Shown: one piece after another, positions 40,242 to 48,134 of the stretch
How the letters are laid out: every line of letters starts with the position of its first letter
How positions within the stretch are numbered: position 1 is the first letter of the stretch
Source: Streptomyces subrutilus
GTDB taxonomy: Bacteria; Actinomycetota; Actinomycetes; Streptomycetales; Streptomycetaceae
Reading direction: 5' to 3'
Length of the DNA: 64,000 bases
NCBI RefSeq assembly: GCF_008704535.1
Contig: NZ_CP023701.1
Coordinates: 7,358,001 to 7,422,000, forward strand
Position numbers and translations under genes: made by a program
Notes under the pieces: generated by a model
Database searches by the model: none
What the model was told of the DNA's origin: nothing
Seen by the model: only the letters and a program-made list of their open reading frames with translations

Positions 40242-40774
40242 TGGACCCGACGGGCACCGCCGGCCGGGCCGTCGGTGCGGCCGGTACGCCGGATGTGCCG
40301 GACCGACCGGGGGCACCCGGCGCACCGGACGCCGTGGAGCTCGCCGAACGGCTGCGCGGGGCGATCCAGGCACTGGTGCCGCTGGTCCGCGGGCACACCG
40401 CGCACCCCGACCTCACACCGAGCAGGCTCACCGCCCTCGGGGTGCTGGACGCCGCCGGGCGCCCGCTGCGCATCGGCGAACTGGCGTCCCGTACGGGCAT
40501 CGCCCTCTCGACCGCCTCCCGCATGGTCGACCTCCTCGCCGACTCGGGCTGGATCGACCGGCAGCCCGACCCCGCCGACCAGCGCGCCTGTCTCATCGGG
40601 CTCAGCGCGGCCGGGCGGGCCGTGCTCGGTGCGGCCCGCCGGGAGACCACCGGCGCGCTCGCCCGGAAGATCGCCCGGTTGGACCCCGACCAGCGGGGCG
40701 TCTTGCGCCGGGCCCTGCCCGCACTGGAGGCTCTCTCCCGACCGGGCGGCGAACCCGCCCCGGACCGCCGCTGA
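40241..40774 (+). CDS. MarR family repressor of the MFS operon
   Basis: 177 residues; its ATG shares a base with the exporter stop (TGATG). A Pro/Gly/Ala-rich N-terminus of about 30 residues leads into the winged helix: S-R-L-T-A-L-G-V-L, L-A-S-R-T-G-I-A-L-S-T-A-S-R-M-V-D-L-L, wing W-I-D-R-Q-P-D-P-A-D-Q-R. As the co-transcribed second gene it most likely represses its own operon through the palindrome at 38432-38449. Confidence 0.92.
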   Translation: MDPTGTAGRAVGAAGTPDVPDRPGAPGAPDAVELAERLRGAIQALVPLVRGHTAHPDLTPSRLTALGVLDAAGRPLRIGELASRTGIALSTASRMVDLLADSGWIDRQPDPADQRACLIGLSAAGRAVLGAARRETTGALARKIARLDPDQRGVLRRALPALEALSRPGGEPAPDRR

Positions 40775-40810
40775 ACCGGGCCGGCCGGCCCCTCTACGGC
40801 GAGGACCCCC

Positions 40811-41578
40811 ATGTACGACGCGCTTCTGGCAGAGACCGTCACCTTCACGGGCCACGGCGGTGACCGGGTGGAGGCCTACGCGGCGCGCCCGCTGGCACCG
40901 GGCCCGTTCGGCGGCGTCGTGGTGATCCACCACATGCCCGGCTACGACCGCGCCACCAAGGAGATCGTGCGCAGGTTCGCGGCCGAGGGCTACGCCGCCC
41001 TCTGCCCCAACCTGTACAGCCGGGAGGCCCCGGGGGCGAGCCCGGAAGAGGCCTCGGCCATCGCCCGGTCCCGGGGCGGCGTCCCCGACGAACGCCTCGT
41101 CGGCGACGTCGCGGGCGCCGTCCGCGAGCTGCGCGGGCTGGCCTCCTCCAACCAGCGGGTGGCCGTCGTCGGGTACTGCTCCGGCGGCCGACAGGCCCTC
41201 CTGGCCGCCTGCGAGCTGGACCTCGACGCCGCCGTCGACTGCTACGGGGCGTTCGCCACCCGGCTTCCGCCCGAGGACTTCCCGCTCGCGGTCACCCCCG
41301 TCACCCCGCTGCTGCCGGGCCTGTCCTGCCCGCTGCTCGGGCTGTTCGGCGCCGAGGACACCACGCCCTCCCCGGAGGAGACGGCAGAGCTCGAAGCGGC
41401 CCTGAAGGCCCGGGGCAAGGAGTACGCGTTCCACACCCTGGCCGGAGCCGGGCACGCCTTCTTCGCGGTGGACCGCGAGCGCTACCGCCCCGAGCCCGCG
41501 CTGGAGGGCTGGCGACTGCTCCTCGACTTCCTCGCCCGGCACCTCGCCACGGACAGCGGGGCCCGCGCGACGCGGTGA
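40811..41578 (+). CDS. Dienelactone hydrolase family protein
   Basis: 255 residues; ATG 40811 after GAGGA. Alpha/beta-hydrolase with the DLH-type nucleophile Cys123 in G-Y-C-S-G-G, Asp in L-F-G-A-E-D, and His in G-A-G-H-A-F-F. H-H-M-P-G-Y-D near residue 38 forms the oxyanion side. Such enzymes open lactones in aromatic degradation or act as general carboxyl-ester hydrolases. It lies 36 bp after marR on the same strand and may belong to the same transcript. Confidence 0.92.
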   Translation: MYDALLAETVTFTGHGGDRVEAYAARPLAPGPFGGVVVIHHMPGYDRATKEIVRRFAAEGYAALCPNLYSREAPGASPEEASAIARSRGGVPDERLVGDVAGAVRELRGLASSNQRVAVVGYCSGGRQALLAACELDLDAAVDCYGAFATRLPPEDFPLAVTPVTPLLPGLSCPLLGLFGAEDTTPSPEETAELEAALKARGKEYAFHTLAGAGHAFFAVDRERYRPEPALEGWRLLLDFLARHLATDSGARATR

Positions 41579-41604
41579 GCACCCGGCACGCCCCGCCCGG
41601 GGGT

Positions 41605-41647
41605 CCGGTCGGCGCGCGCACCCTTGCGGGGCCCACGCGCCGACCGG
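41605..41647 (+). terminator. Hairpin after the dienelactone hydrolase gene
   Basis: A perfect 12-bp stem (41605-41616 with 41636-41647) with a 19-base loop, 27 bases after the stop. The rest of this 332-bp gap (41579-41910) holds no supported gene; a less G+C-rich stretch at 41658-41680 may be the promoter of the kinase gene. Confidence 0.55.
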
Positions 41648-41910
41648 GGCGGCCGCATGGTCATTTATGCTTCAAGGCGGTGACGGGGCAGTGCCGCGTC
41701 ACCGTACGCGACCACCTCGAACCGGCCCGTCGGGCCGGGCGGGGCGGGTCGCTTGCGTGGCTTGCGTGGGGACCTTGGTCCGGACGGGACCACATGACGC
41801 TGATCGTGAAGGGCTCGGGGAATCGAGTGACCGCCGGCACGCGTCCCGGTGGTGTGGGGCGCCCGGCTCCCGCCGCCAGCGAACAGAAGGCCCCCAGGGA
41901 GAAGTGAGGT

Positions 41911-42573
41911 ATGCCAGTGATCTGCGTCGGCGGCATGATCGGAATCGGCAAGACGAGCGTGGCCGAGATGCTCGCCAAGGCACTGGGCAGCGAGGTCTTC
42001 TACGAGAGCGTGGAAGACAACCCGATCCTTCCGCTCTTCTACACGGCGAGCCCCGAGGAGATCCAGGCGAAGCGCTACCCCTTCCTGCTCCAGCTCTACT
42101 TCCTGCAGACGCGGTTCGCCTCGATCAAGGAGGCGTACAAGCAGGGGGACAACGTCCTGGACCGGTCCATCTACGAGGACTGGTACTTCGCCAAGGTCAA
42201 TCACGACCTGGGCCGGATCAGCTCCCTGGAGATGGGGGTGTACGAGGGACTGCTGGGCGAGATGATGCGCGAGATCGACGGCCTGCCGTACCGCAAGGCG
42301 CCCGATCTCATGGTGTACCTCAAGGCGGACTTCGAGACGGTGCTGCACCGCATCGGGCTGCGGGGCCGTGACTTCGAGCAGGACGAGAGCCTCGTCGCGT
42401 ACTACCGGACCCTGTGGTCCGGATACGACGACTGGGTGCACAAGCACTACTCGGCCAGCGAGGTCCTCGTCGTCGACATGAACCGCACCGATGTCGTGAA
42501 CGACCCCGAGGACGCGGCCCGCGTGGTGCGGGAGGTCAAGGACGCCCTGGCGGCGGCCAGGCGCCGGAGCTGA
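41911..42573 (+). CDS. Deoxynucleoside kinase (dAK/dGK-like)
   Basis: 220 residues; ATG 41911 with GGGAGAAGTGAGGT upstream. P-loop G-G-M-I-G-I-G-K-T-S (about residues 7-16), the catalytic and sugar-binding Glu in F-Y-E-S-V-E-D-N-P, the L-D-R-S-I-Y-E-D motif near residue 86, and an Arg-rich lid in L-R-G-R-D-F-E-Q-D-E. It phosphorylates deoxyribonucleosides at the 5' position for nucleotide salvage. Isolated gene; the base preference cannot be read safely. Confidence 0.93.
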   Translation: MPVICVGGMIGIGKTSVAEMLAKALGSEVFYESVEDNPILPLFYTASPEEIQAKRYPFLLQLYFLQTRFASIKEAYKQGDNVLDRSIYEDWYFAKVNHDLGRISSLEMGVYEGLLGEMMREIDGLPYRKAPDLMVYLKADFETVLHRIGLRGRDFEQDESLVAYYRTLWSGYDDWVHKHYSASEVLVVDMNRTDVVNDPEDAARVVREVKDALAAARRRS

Positions 42574-42674
42574 GCCGACCGTTCCCCGCGGCCGTCGCAC
42601 CGGTGGCGTGGACGGCCGCGGCGGGCGGTCCGGTCAGGGGGCGGGGCGGGGGCCGCGGGGCCTGAACCGCTCCA

Positions 42675-42890
42675 CCCCCACGGTGTGCCGCACCTGACCG
42701 GCCGCACGATCACCGCGACCCGCAGCTCTCCCGGCATGATCCGCTCGAAGCGCTCGCTGCCCAGGTACTTCCGGGCCAGCCGGTCCATCCGCTCGTGCGC
42801 CTCCCCGCCCGTGACGAAACGGGACACCACACCGCTGATCCGGACGCGGTCGAAGGGATCGGCGGCGACAAGCCAGGCCGCGGCCGCCGG
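42675..42890 (-). pseudogene. C-terminal remnant of a PPOX-class F420-dependent oxidoreductase
   Basis: A minus-strand frame reads A-W-L-V-A-A-D-P-F-D-R-V-R-I-S-G, then E-A-H-E-R-M-D-R-L-A-R-K-Y-L-G and G-E-L-R-V-A-V-I-V-R-P-V-R, which match the C-terminal half of the TIGR03618-type flavin/F420 split-barrel proteins. The N-terminal half that binds cofactor is absent: the TetR gene ends at 42958 and the sequence between is low-complexity. No stop codon follows in the expected place. I read it as a decayed gene left beside a regulator/oxygenase pair. This accounts for the otherwise empty gap 42574-42957. Confidence 0.55.
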
Positions 42891-42957
42891 GCCCGGGCAC
42901 GCCCGGTCGGCGGCCGCGGCCCTGCCCGCTCGCGGGCCCGGTCGTTCCGCTTCCCGC

Positions 42958-43581
42958 TCAGGCGGGGTCGGGTCCGGGCCGGGTGACGGAGGCCGTCCAG
43001 CCCTGCTCCAGCAGGAGGCAGGCCTGCTCGATGGCGGCGACGGGGTCGGGGCGGGTGCCGGCGAAGGCGAGGGTGTCCAGGGTGAACCGGGCGTAGGCGG
43101 CGCAGAGGAGGTCGTCGTGCGGGCGGCCGGTCTCGTCGGCCAGGGCCGAGGCCAGTGCGGTCTCGTGGCGGAGGGACATCGCACGGGCGTACGCGCGCAG
43201 GGCCGGTGTCTGTCGGACGAGCTGCCGCAGACCGGCGAAGCGGGGGTCCCGGGTGTGGGCCGACGTGACGAACCCGGTGAAATGGGACCGCAGGGCCTCG
43301 GGGATCGTGCGGCCCGGGGGCCGGTCGGTGACCGCGCGGATCAGGGCCTCCTCGTTGTCGGCGTCCTCGTCGAAGACCAGGGCCTCTTTGCCCTGCGGGA
43401 AGTAGTTGAACAAGGTCGACACGGACACGTCGGCGACTTCGGCGATCTCGCGGACGCCCACGTGCTCGTAGCCGCGCTCCAGGAACAGCCGCAGCGCGGC
43501 GTCGGCCAGCGCCTGCCGCGTGGCGGCCTTCTTGCGTGCGCGCCGCCCGCCCGAGGGTGCTCCGTCGATCGTCTCGTCCAT
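42958..43581 (-). CDS. TetR family transcriptional regulator
   Basis: 207 residues. N-terminal HTH (about 18-65): R-Q-A-L-A-D-A-A-L-R-L-F, G-V-R-E-I-A-E-V-A-D-V-S-V-S-T-L-F-N-Y-F, typical TetR recognition helix with F-N-Y-F. The C-terminal ligand domain is Arg/Ala-rich and unclassified. It is divergent from a flavin monooxygenase across a 135-bp A+T-rich gap with palindromes, so it is most likely a local repressor of that gene, induced by the monooxygenase substrate. Confidence 0.92.
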   Translation of the reverse strand: MDETIDGAPSGGRRARKKAATRQALADAALRLFLERGYEHVGVREIAEVADVSVSTLFNYFPQGKEALVFDEDADNEEALIRAVTDRPPGRTIPEALRSHFTGFVTSAHTRDPRFAGLRQLVRQTPALRAYARAMSLRHETALASALADETGRPHDDLLCAAYARFTLDTLAFAGTRPDPVAAIEQACLLLEQGWTASVTRPGPDPA

Positions 43582-43597
43582 GCCCCGAACCCTACCG

Positions 43598-43607
43598 CGA
43601 ATATTCG
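43598..43607. promoter_or_regulatory. Candidate TetR operator
   Basis: CGAATATTCG is a perfect 10-bp palindrome 17 bases upstream of the tetR start. Just beyond it, ACTGT and ACAGT (about 43613-43629) form a second, spaced inverted repeat. Both lie within the A+T-rich divergent promoter region. Confidence 0.45.
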
Positions 43608-43629
43608 AACCACTGTATTTGTGGAACAG

Positions 43630-43657
43630 TTGCATGTTTGTAGTCGTTCGATATATT
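43630..43657 (+). promoter_or_regulatory. Candidate housekeeping promoter of the flavin monooxygenase gene
   Basis: TTGCAT (43630-43635) and TATATT (43652-43657) are separated by 16 bases, a good vegetative-type promoter in an otherwise G+C-rich genome, 59 bases before the start codon. The second inverted repeat abuts the -35 box, as expected for repression. Confidence 0.5.
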
Positions 43658-43716
43658 AGTCGGGCCGGACACGACCGCGGCACGGGCCGCATGCCGGCAC
43701 GACAGAAGGGACCCCC

Positions 43717-44865
43717 ATGAACTCCGTGGCACCCGCGCGGGCCCGCATCAGCATCATCGGCGCCGGACCGGGCGGCCTGACCTGCGCGCGCATCCTGCAG
43801 CGGCGCGGCCTCGCGGTCACCGTCCACGACCGCGAGGCCGGCCCCCGGGCCCGCGACCAGGGCGGCACCCTGGACCTGCACGCCGACAACGGCCAGATCG
43901 CCCTGCGCGAGGCCGGCCTGCTGGACGAGTTCCTCGCGCTGGCCCGCCCCGAAGGCCAGGAGATGCGCCGGCTGGACCCGGCCGGCACGATCACCTCCCA
44001 CCAGGTCCCCGAGGCCGGAGAGCTCTTCAAGCCCGAGATCGACCGCGGCCGGCTGCGCGACCTCCTGCTGGGCTCCCTCCGGCCGGGAACCGTCCGCTGG
44101 GGCCGGACCCTCGACTCGGTCACCGGCCCCGCCGACGGGCCCCGCCGACTGCACTTCGCCGACGGCACCACCGTGGAGAGCGATCTGGTCATCGGCGCCG
44201 ACGGAGCCTTCTCCCGGGTGCGGGCGGCCGTGTCGGGCGCCGTGCCCGCCTACTCCGGGGTGAGCTTCCTGGAAGCGTGGTTCGACGACGTCGAGAACAG
44301 CCACCCCGAGATCGCCGCACTGGTCGGTCAGGGCGGCGCCCACGCGGCCGACGGCGAACGCGGCATCTTCGCCCAGCGCAACGGCGGGGACCACATCCGC
44401 GTCTACCTCGTCCAGCGGGTCCCCGTCGACTGGATCGGCCGCAGCGGCCTGACCCTCCGGGACACCGACGGCCTGCGGACCCTGCTCCTCGACCGGTACG
44501 CCCACTGGTCGCCGAGCATGCGCCGGATGATCACCGACAACGACGGCCCCTACGTCCACCGTCCGATCTTCGCCCTGCCCGTCCCGCACACCTGGGAGCA
44601 CCAACCGACCGCGACCCTGCTCGGCGACGCCGCGCACCTCATGCCCCCGCTGGGCGTCGGCGTCAACCTCGCCATGCTCGACGCCAGCGACCTCGCCCTG
44701 GCCCTCGCCACCTCGCCGACCGTCGGCGAGGCCGTCCGCACCTACGAGCAGACCATGCTCCCGCGCTCCACCGAGACCGCCGGGATCCTCGAAGGCGGCG
44801 CCGCAGACCTGCTGTCCGACGAACTCACCGCCCCCGACGCCGACGACCACGCCGACGGCGACTGA
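43717..44865 (+). CDS. FAD-dependent aromatic monooxygenase (TetX-like)
   Basis: 382 residues; ATG 43717 after GAAGGGA. N-terminal Rossmann motif G-A-G-P-G-G-L-T-C-A near residue 17, the middle D-G motif I-G-A-D-G-A-F-S-R-V, and the GD motif L-L-G-D-A-A-H-L-M-P-P-L-G-V-G-V-N-L-A. These are class A flavoprotein hydroxylases; the spacing and M-P-P-L-G-V-G are close to TetX-type and related antibiotic- or dye-modifying enzymes. The divergent TetR supports inducible detoxification. Actual tetracycline resistance cannot be claimed from sequence alone. Confidence 0.92.
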   Translation: MNSVAPARARISIIGAGPGGLTCARILQRRGLAVTVHDREAGPRARDQGGTLDLHADNGQIALREAGLLDEFLALARPEGQEMRRLDPAGTITSHQVPEAGELFKPEIDRGRLRDLLLGSLRPGTVRWGRTLDSVTGPADGPRRLHFADGTTVESDLVIGADGAFSRVRAAVSGAVPAYSGVSFLEAWFDDVENSHPEIAALVGQGGAHAADGERGIFAQRNGGDHIRVYLVQRVPVDWIGRSGLTLRDTDGLRTLLLDRYAHWSPSMRRMITDNDGPYVHRPIFALPVPHTWEHQPTATLLGDAAHLMPPLGVGVNLAMLDASDLALALATSPTVGEAVRTYEQTMLPRSTETAGILEGGAADLLSDELTAPDADDHADGD

Positions 44866-45004
44866 CCACGACCACGCCGACAGCCACGACGGCCGGGCCC
44901 GGCGCTGAAGGTCTCGTGGCGCCGACAACGCGCCCGGTTCGCGCCCTGCCGTATCCAACCTTCCGGTTCTACCGTTGGGGGTTCGGACCCGTGAGGAGGC
45001 TGCT

Positions 45005-45130
45005 GTGACAGGGATCGTGGACGGCAAGCACCGGTCGCCGATCGGTGACGACGGACACCAGCCGAACCGGCCGCTGCCGCCGCCCCCACCACCGCCCCCA
45101 CCGCCCGCCGGTCCCGGCAAGCAGGCGTAG
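45005..45130 (+). CDS. 41-residue peptide ending in ten consecutive prolines
   Basis: GTG 45005 follows a strong GAGGAGG by five bases. The peptide starts M-T-G-I-V-D-G-K-H-R-S-P-I-G-D-D-G-H and then carries a decaproline run (about residues 25-34) before A-G-P-G-K-Q-A. Ten prolines in a row need elongation factor P to be translated. The stop is only six bases before the GTG of the methyltransferase gene, which has no good ribosome binding site of its own. It could be a leader peptide that couples translation of the enzyme to elongation rate, or a substrate of that enzyme. No known family is recognised. Confidence 0.6.
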   Translation: MTGIVDGKHRSPIGDDGHQPNRPLPPPPPPPPPPAGPGKQA

Positions 45131-45136
45131 CAGCCC

Positions 45137-46360
45137 GTGGCCGCCACGCCGCACCGCAAGACGCACGCTCCCGACCCCGACCCGCTCGTCGACGGGCTGC
45201 TCGTCGCGGTCCGCGAACAGCTCGGCGGGCCCCCGCCCGCCCGCCTGCGGCAGGCGTTCCACCGCGTGCGGCGCCACCGGTTCCTGCCCGGCCGGATCTG
45301 GCTGCGGGACGGATCCGGTGGCTACGAGCCCGTCGACCGTGCGGCCGACCCCGACCGGTGGGCGGCGGCGGCCTACTCGGACGAACCGCTCGTCACACGG
45401 TTCACCGACGGTCAGCCGTCCTCGTCCGCCTCGATGCCGTCGATGGTCGTCCGCATGCTGCTCTTGGCCGGCCTCGGCGAACCCCGGGGGAGTCGGCAGG
45501 GCGCCGGCGCCCGGGTGTTGGAGCTGGGCACCGGCACCGGGTACAACGCGGGCCTGCTGTGCGCGCTGGTCGGCGACCGGCAGGTGACCACCGTCGAGCT
45601 CGACCCCGTACTCGCGGCCGAGGCGCAGGAGAACCTCAAGGCGTCCGGCTGCGCTCCGACGGTCGTGGTCGGGGACGCCGCGGACGGGTGGCCGCCGGGC
45701 GGCCCCTACGACACGGTCCTCGCCACGTTCTCCGTCGACCGCGTCCCGCCGGCCTGGCTCGGGCAGGTCCGGTCCCCGGGCGGGCGGATCGTGGTCCCGT
45801 GGGCCTCGGCCTGGTGCACGTACGGCACCCTCGCGCTGACGGCGGGCCGGGCGGGCCGCGCCGAGGGCCGGTTCCACTCCTTCGCCTCCTTCATGCAGAT
45901 GGCCCGCCCGGACCCGGACCGCCCCGAAACGGCCGGCCCGGGCTCCGTGCCGAAGCGGTGCGGGCCGCGGAGCGGTGCGAGCGCAGCGGCGTGCGCGTCG
46001 ACCACGTTGTCGCCGTGGGCGGTGGCGGGCGGGGACCTGGACGCCGAGTTCCACATCGGCCTCGCCGTCCCCGGCGCTTCGTTCGCCTGGGACACCAGCG
46101 GTGAGCACGCCCCCACCCGCCTCCTGGTCGACGACGCCACCACCGGCTCCCGGGCGACCGTCGACTACGACGGCCGCTCGGCGGCCGCCTTCTCCGTCAC
46201 CCAGGCCGGGCCCCGGCTCCTGTGGGACGAGGTCACCACGGCGTTCCGGAGATGGGAGGAGCTCGGCCGGCCGGGCGTCGACCGGTACGGCCTGAGCATC
46301 GAGGAGGGAGCGGCCGAGTTGTGGGTGGACTCTCCCGGGACGGCCGTGACCGCCCGCTGA
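45137..46360 (+). CDS. PIMT-like SAM methyltransferase
   Basis: 407 residues. The SAM-binding core V-L-E-L-G-T-G-T-G-Y-N-A-G near residue 130, the acidic loop V-T-T-V-E-L-D-P-V, and G-P-Y-D-T-V-L-A-T-F belong to the protein-L-isoaspartate O-methyltransferase family. The N-terminal ~95 residues (R-F-L-P-G-R-I-W-L-R-D) and the ~170-residue C-terminal extension are typical of the actinobacterial variants that modify ribosomal peptides (ATP-grasp peptide maturase and FxLD systems), but no ATP-grasp or lanthionine enzyme is nearby. The start GTG seems to depend on the preceding small peptide gene. Confidence 0.85.
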   Translation: MAATPHRKTHAPDPDPLVDGLLVAVREQLGGPPPARLRQAFHRVRRHRFLPGRIWLRDGSGGYEPVDRAADPDRWAAAAYSDEPLVTRFTDGQPSSSASMPSMVVRMLLLAGLGEPRGSRQGAGARVLELGTGTGYNAGLLCALVGDRQVTTVELDPVLAAEAQENLKASGCAPTVVVGDAADGWPPGGPYDTVLATFSVDRVPPAWLGQVRSPGGRIVVPWASAWCTYGTLALTAGRAGRAEGRFHSFASFMQMARPDPDRPETAGPGSVPKRCGPRSGASAAACASTTLSPWAVAGGDLDAEFHIGLAVPGASFAWDTSGEHAPTRLLVDDATTGSRATVDYDGRSAAAFSVTQAGPRLLWDEVTTAFRRWEELGRPGVDRYGLSIEEGAAELWVDSPGTAVTAR

Positions 46361-46443
46361 CTTCGTCGCCCCCGATCCGGCCCGCACCACCGCACCACCC
46401 ACGGGCTCGCGCAGTTCGCGGCCCGCACACCAGTGGAGGACCG

Positions 46444-47136
46444 ATGACCGAAGAGGCATCCCGCGGACACGCCGTCCTCGTCCACGGAGGGTTCGTGGAC
46501 GGCTCCGGCTGGCAGGGCGTGTACGACGCCCTCAAGGCCGACGGCTTCCAGGTGGCCGTCGTGCAGAACCCCGCGCGCTCCCTGGACGGCGACGTCGCCG
46601 CCACCCGGCAGGTGATCGACGCGCTCCCGGGGCCGGTCACGCTGGTCGGCCACTCCTACGGCGGGGTCGTGATCACCGAGGCCGGCAACCACCCGAAGGT
46701 GAGCTCGCTCGTCTACATCGCCGCCTTCGCCCCCGACACGGGCGAATCGGTGAGCAGCCTGACCGCAGACCCGCCCCCCGGCGCCCCCGTCCCGCCGATC
46801 CTGCCGCCCCGCGAGGGCTTCCTCCTCCTCGACCGGAACAGGTTCGCCGCCTCCTTCGCCGGTGATCTGCCCCGCGCCCAGGCCGAGTTCATGGCGGACG
46901 CGCAGGTCCCCTGGGGCGTGGACGCGCTGGCCGGCGCGGTGTCCCGGCCGGCTTGGCGGACCAAGCCGTCCTGGTACCTGATCGCCGCCGACGACCGCAT
47001 GATCCCGCCGGCGGCCCAGCACGCGATGTCCCGCCGGATCGGGGCGCGGACCGTCGAGGTCGGCGCCAGCCACTGGGTCCACATCTCGCAACCCGAGGCC
47101 GTCGCCGCGCTGATCCGCCGGGCGGCCCACGGCTGA
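46444..47136 (+). CDS. Alpha/beta-fold hydrolase, esterase-like
   Basis: 230 residues; ATG 46444 after GGAGG. Oxyanion region L-V-H-G-G-F-V-D-G-S-G-W, nucleophile Ser71 in V-G-H-S-Y-G-G, Asp in A-A-D-D-R-M-I-P, and His in G-A-S-H-W-V-H. The type is that of small cytoplasmic esterases related to plant salicylate/hydroxynitrile-lyase-like hydrolases. It follows the methyltransferase by 83 bp and may share its transcript. Substrate unknown. Confidence 0.92.
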   Translation: MTEEASRGHAVLVHGGFVDGSGWQGVYDALKADGFQVAVVQNPARSLDGDVAATRQVIDALPGPVTLVGHSYGGVVITEAGNHPKVSSLVYIAAFAPDTGESVSSLTADPPPGAPVPPILPPREGFLLLDRNRFAASFAGDLPRAQAEFMADAQVPWGVDALAGAVSRPAWRTKPSWYLIAADDRMIPPAAQHAMSRRIGARTVEVGASHWVHISQPEAVAALIRRAAHG

Positions 47137-47213
47137 CCCCGACGAAGGCCGGCCCGGTCGAGGGACGCCGGGGCGGTTCGCGTCAGCGGCCCGAAGACGG
47201 GCATGAGCACCCC

Positions 47214-47387
47214 ATGCCGAACAGCCTTCCCCCGCCCGATGACGCACCAGCCGCCACGAGCGGCCCGCCCGAGGCCGGCAGCGGCCCGCCGCAGGGCGCG
47301 TCGCCCGCCTCGGAACTGCTCGCGCTGCTCGACCCGCGGCGCCGGAGCGAGCCCGAGAAGATTCCGGGCCAAGAGCCCCTGTTCTGA
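47214..47387 (+). CDS. Small Pro-rich hypothetical protein (57 residues)
   Basis: Starts M-P-N-S-L-P-P-P-D-D and ends with an apparent amphipathic segment A-S-E-L-L-A-L-L-D-P-R-R-R-S-E-P-E-K. Codon bias is consistent with a gene, but no good ribosome binding site precedes the ATG. No family recognised; it may be a small cytoplasmic protein or a chance frame. Confidence 0.35.
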   Translation: MPNSLPPPDDAPAATSGPPEAGSGPPQGASPASELLALLDPRRRSEPEKIPGQEPLF

Positions 47388-47561
47388 ACCCCCGCCATCC
47401 GGTTCGGGCCCACGGTCCCCGAATCGCGCGATTACCTGACAACCCACCGGTAAGGGTGAAATTGCACCGAGAACCCTTTGTGCCCCGGACATGATGCGCT
47501 GTCATATTCCTGCCAGATTGCCCCGTTCATCTCGGTGTACCCACCAGGGGAAGGCAGGAAA

Positions 47562-48125
47562 ATGGGCAGGTTCAGGTACGGAACCACGGCGTCGGCCATC
47601 GCGCTGGCCGCTTTGGGATCGCTCGCGGCCGCGGGAGGCACGGCGCACGCGGAAGCGGGCCAGGACAGCATCACCATGCTGAAGCAGGAGAAGTCCCAGT
47701 GGTGCTGGGTCGCCTCCGGGCTGACCATCGCGAAGTTCCAGGGCTTCGGCTCCACGCAGACGGACTTCTGCAGCCGGGCCCAGCCCGCCTACGGCTGCAA
47801 CAACCAGCCCGCCACGCTCGACGACATGGCCAGGGGCTGGAACAGCCTCGGCATGACGCACACCGGCTCGGGTCTGAACAGCGCGGCCACGTTCAACCAG
47901 GTGTACACCGACGTCAAGGCGGCCCGGCCGATCGGTGCCCGGATCGGCTGGACCTCGGGCGGCGGCCACATGAACGTGGTCTACGGCTTCGACACGTCGA
48001 ACACCACCATCGCGGTGGCCGACCCGTGGCCGGACACCACCACGTACACCTGGTGGAACTACAACGACTACGTGAGCAACAGCTCGTCCAAGTGGACCCA
48101 CTCCCGCATCGGTATCTCCCGCTAG
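47562..48125 (+). CDS. Secreted papain-like (C39/C70-type) cysteine protease
   Basis: 187 residues; ATG 47562 after AAGGCAGG. Sec signal peptide (residues 1-30, ending T-A-H-A). The mature domain has Q-W-C-W-V-A-S-G with Cys48 as nucleophile, C-S-R-A-Q...C-N-N as a likely disulfide, His136 in G-G-G-H-M-N-V-V-Y-G, and A-D-P-W-P supplying the third catalytic residue: the papain-like order Cys-His-Asp/Asn. At ~157 mature residues it is a minimal domain. It is followed after nine bases by a gene for a membrane-anchored protein, so the two probably act together outside the cell. The target is unknown. Confidence 0.87.
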   Translation: MGRFRYGTTASAIALAALGSLAAAGGTAHAEAGQDSITMLKQEKSQWCWVASGLTIAKFQGFGSTQTDFCSRAQPAYGCNNQPATLDDMARGWNSLGMTHTGSGLNSAATFNQVYTDVKAARPIGARIGWTSGGGHMNVVYGFDTSNTTIAVADPWPDTTTYTWWNYNDYVSNSSSKWTHSRIGISR

Positions 48126-48134
48126 GCAGGCGAC

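Noticed and set aside
43717-44865. Tetracycline-resistance gene tetX
   Set aside because: Motifs are close to the TetX group, but the same motifs occur in many class A flavin hydroxylases, so resistance is not claimed.
45900-46010. Possible frameshift in the PIMT-like methyltransferase
   Set aside because: The Arg/Ser-rich stretch is odd, but family-like sequence continues in the same frame afterwards (S-P-W-A-V then D-A-E-F-H-I-G-L-A-V).
45137-46360. FxLD-type or ATP-grasp peptide maturation system
   Set aside because: Only the methyltransferase resembles those systems; no ATP-grasp, lanthionine synthetase or FxLD motif is found in the neighbourhood.
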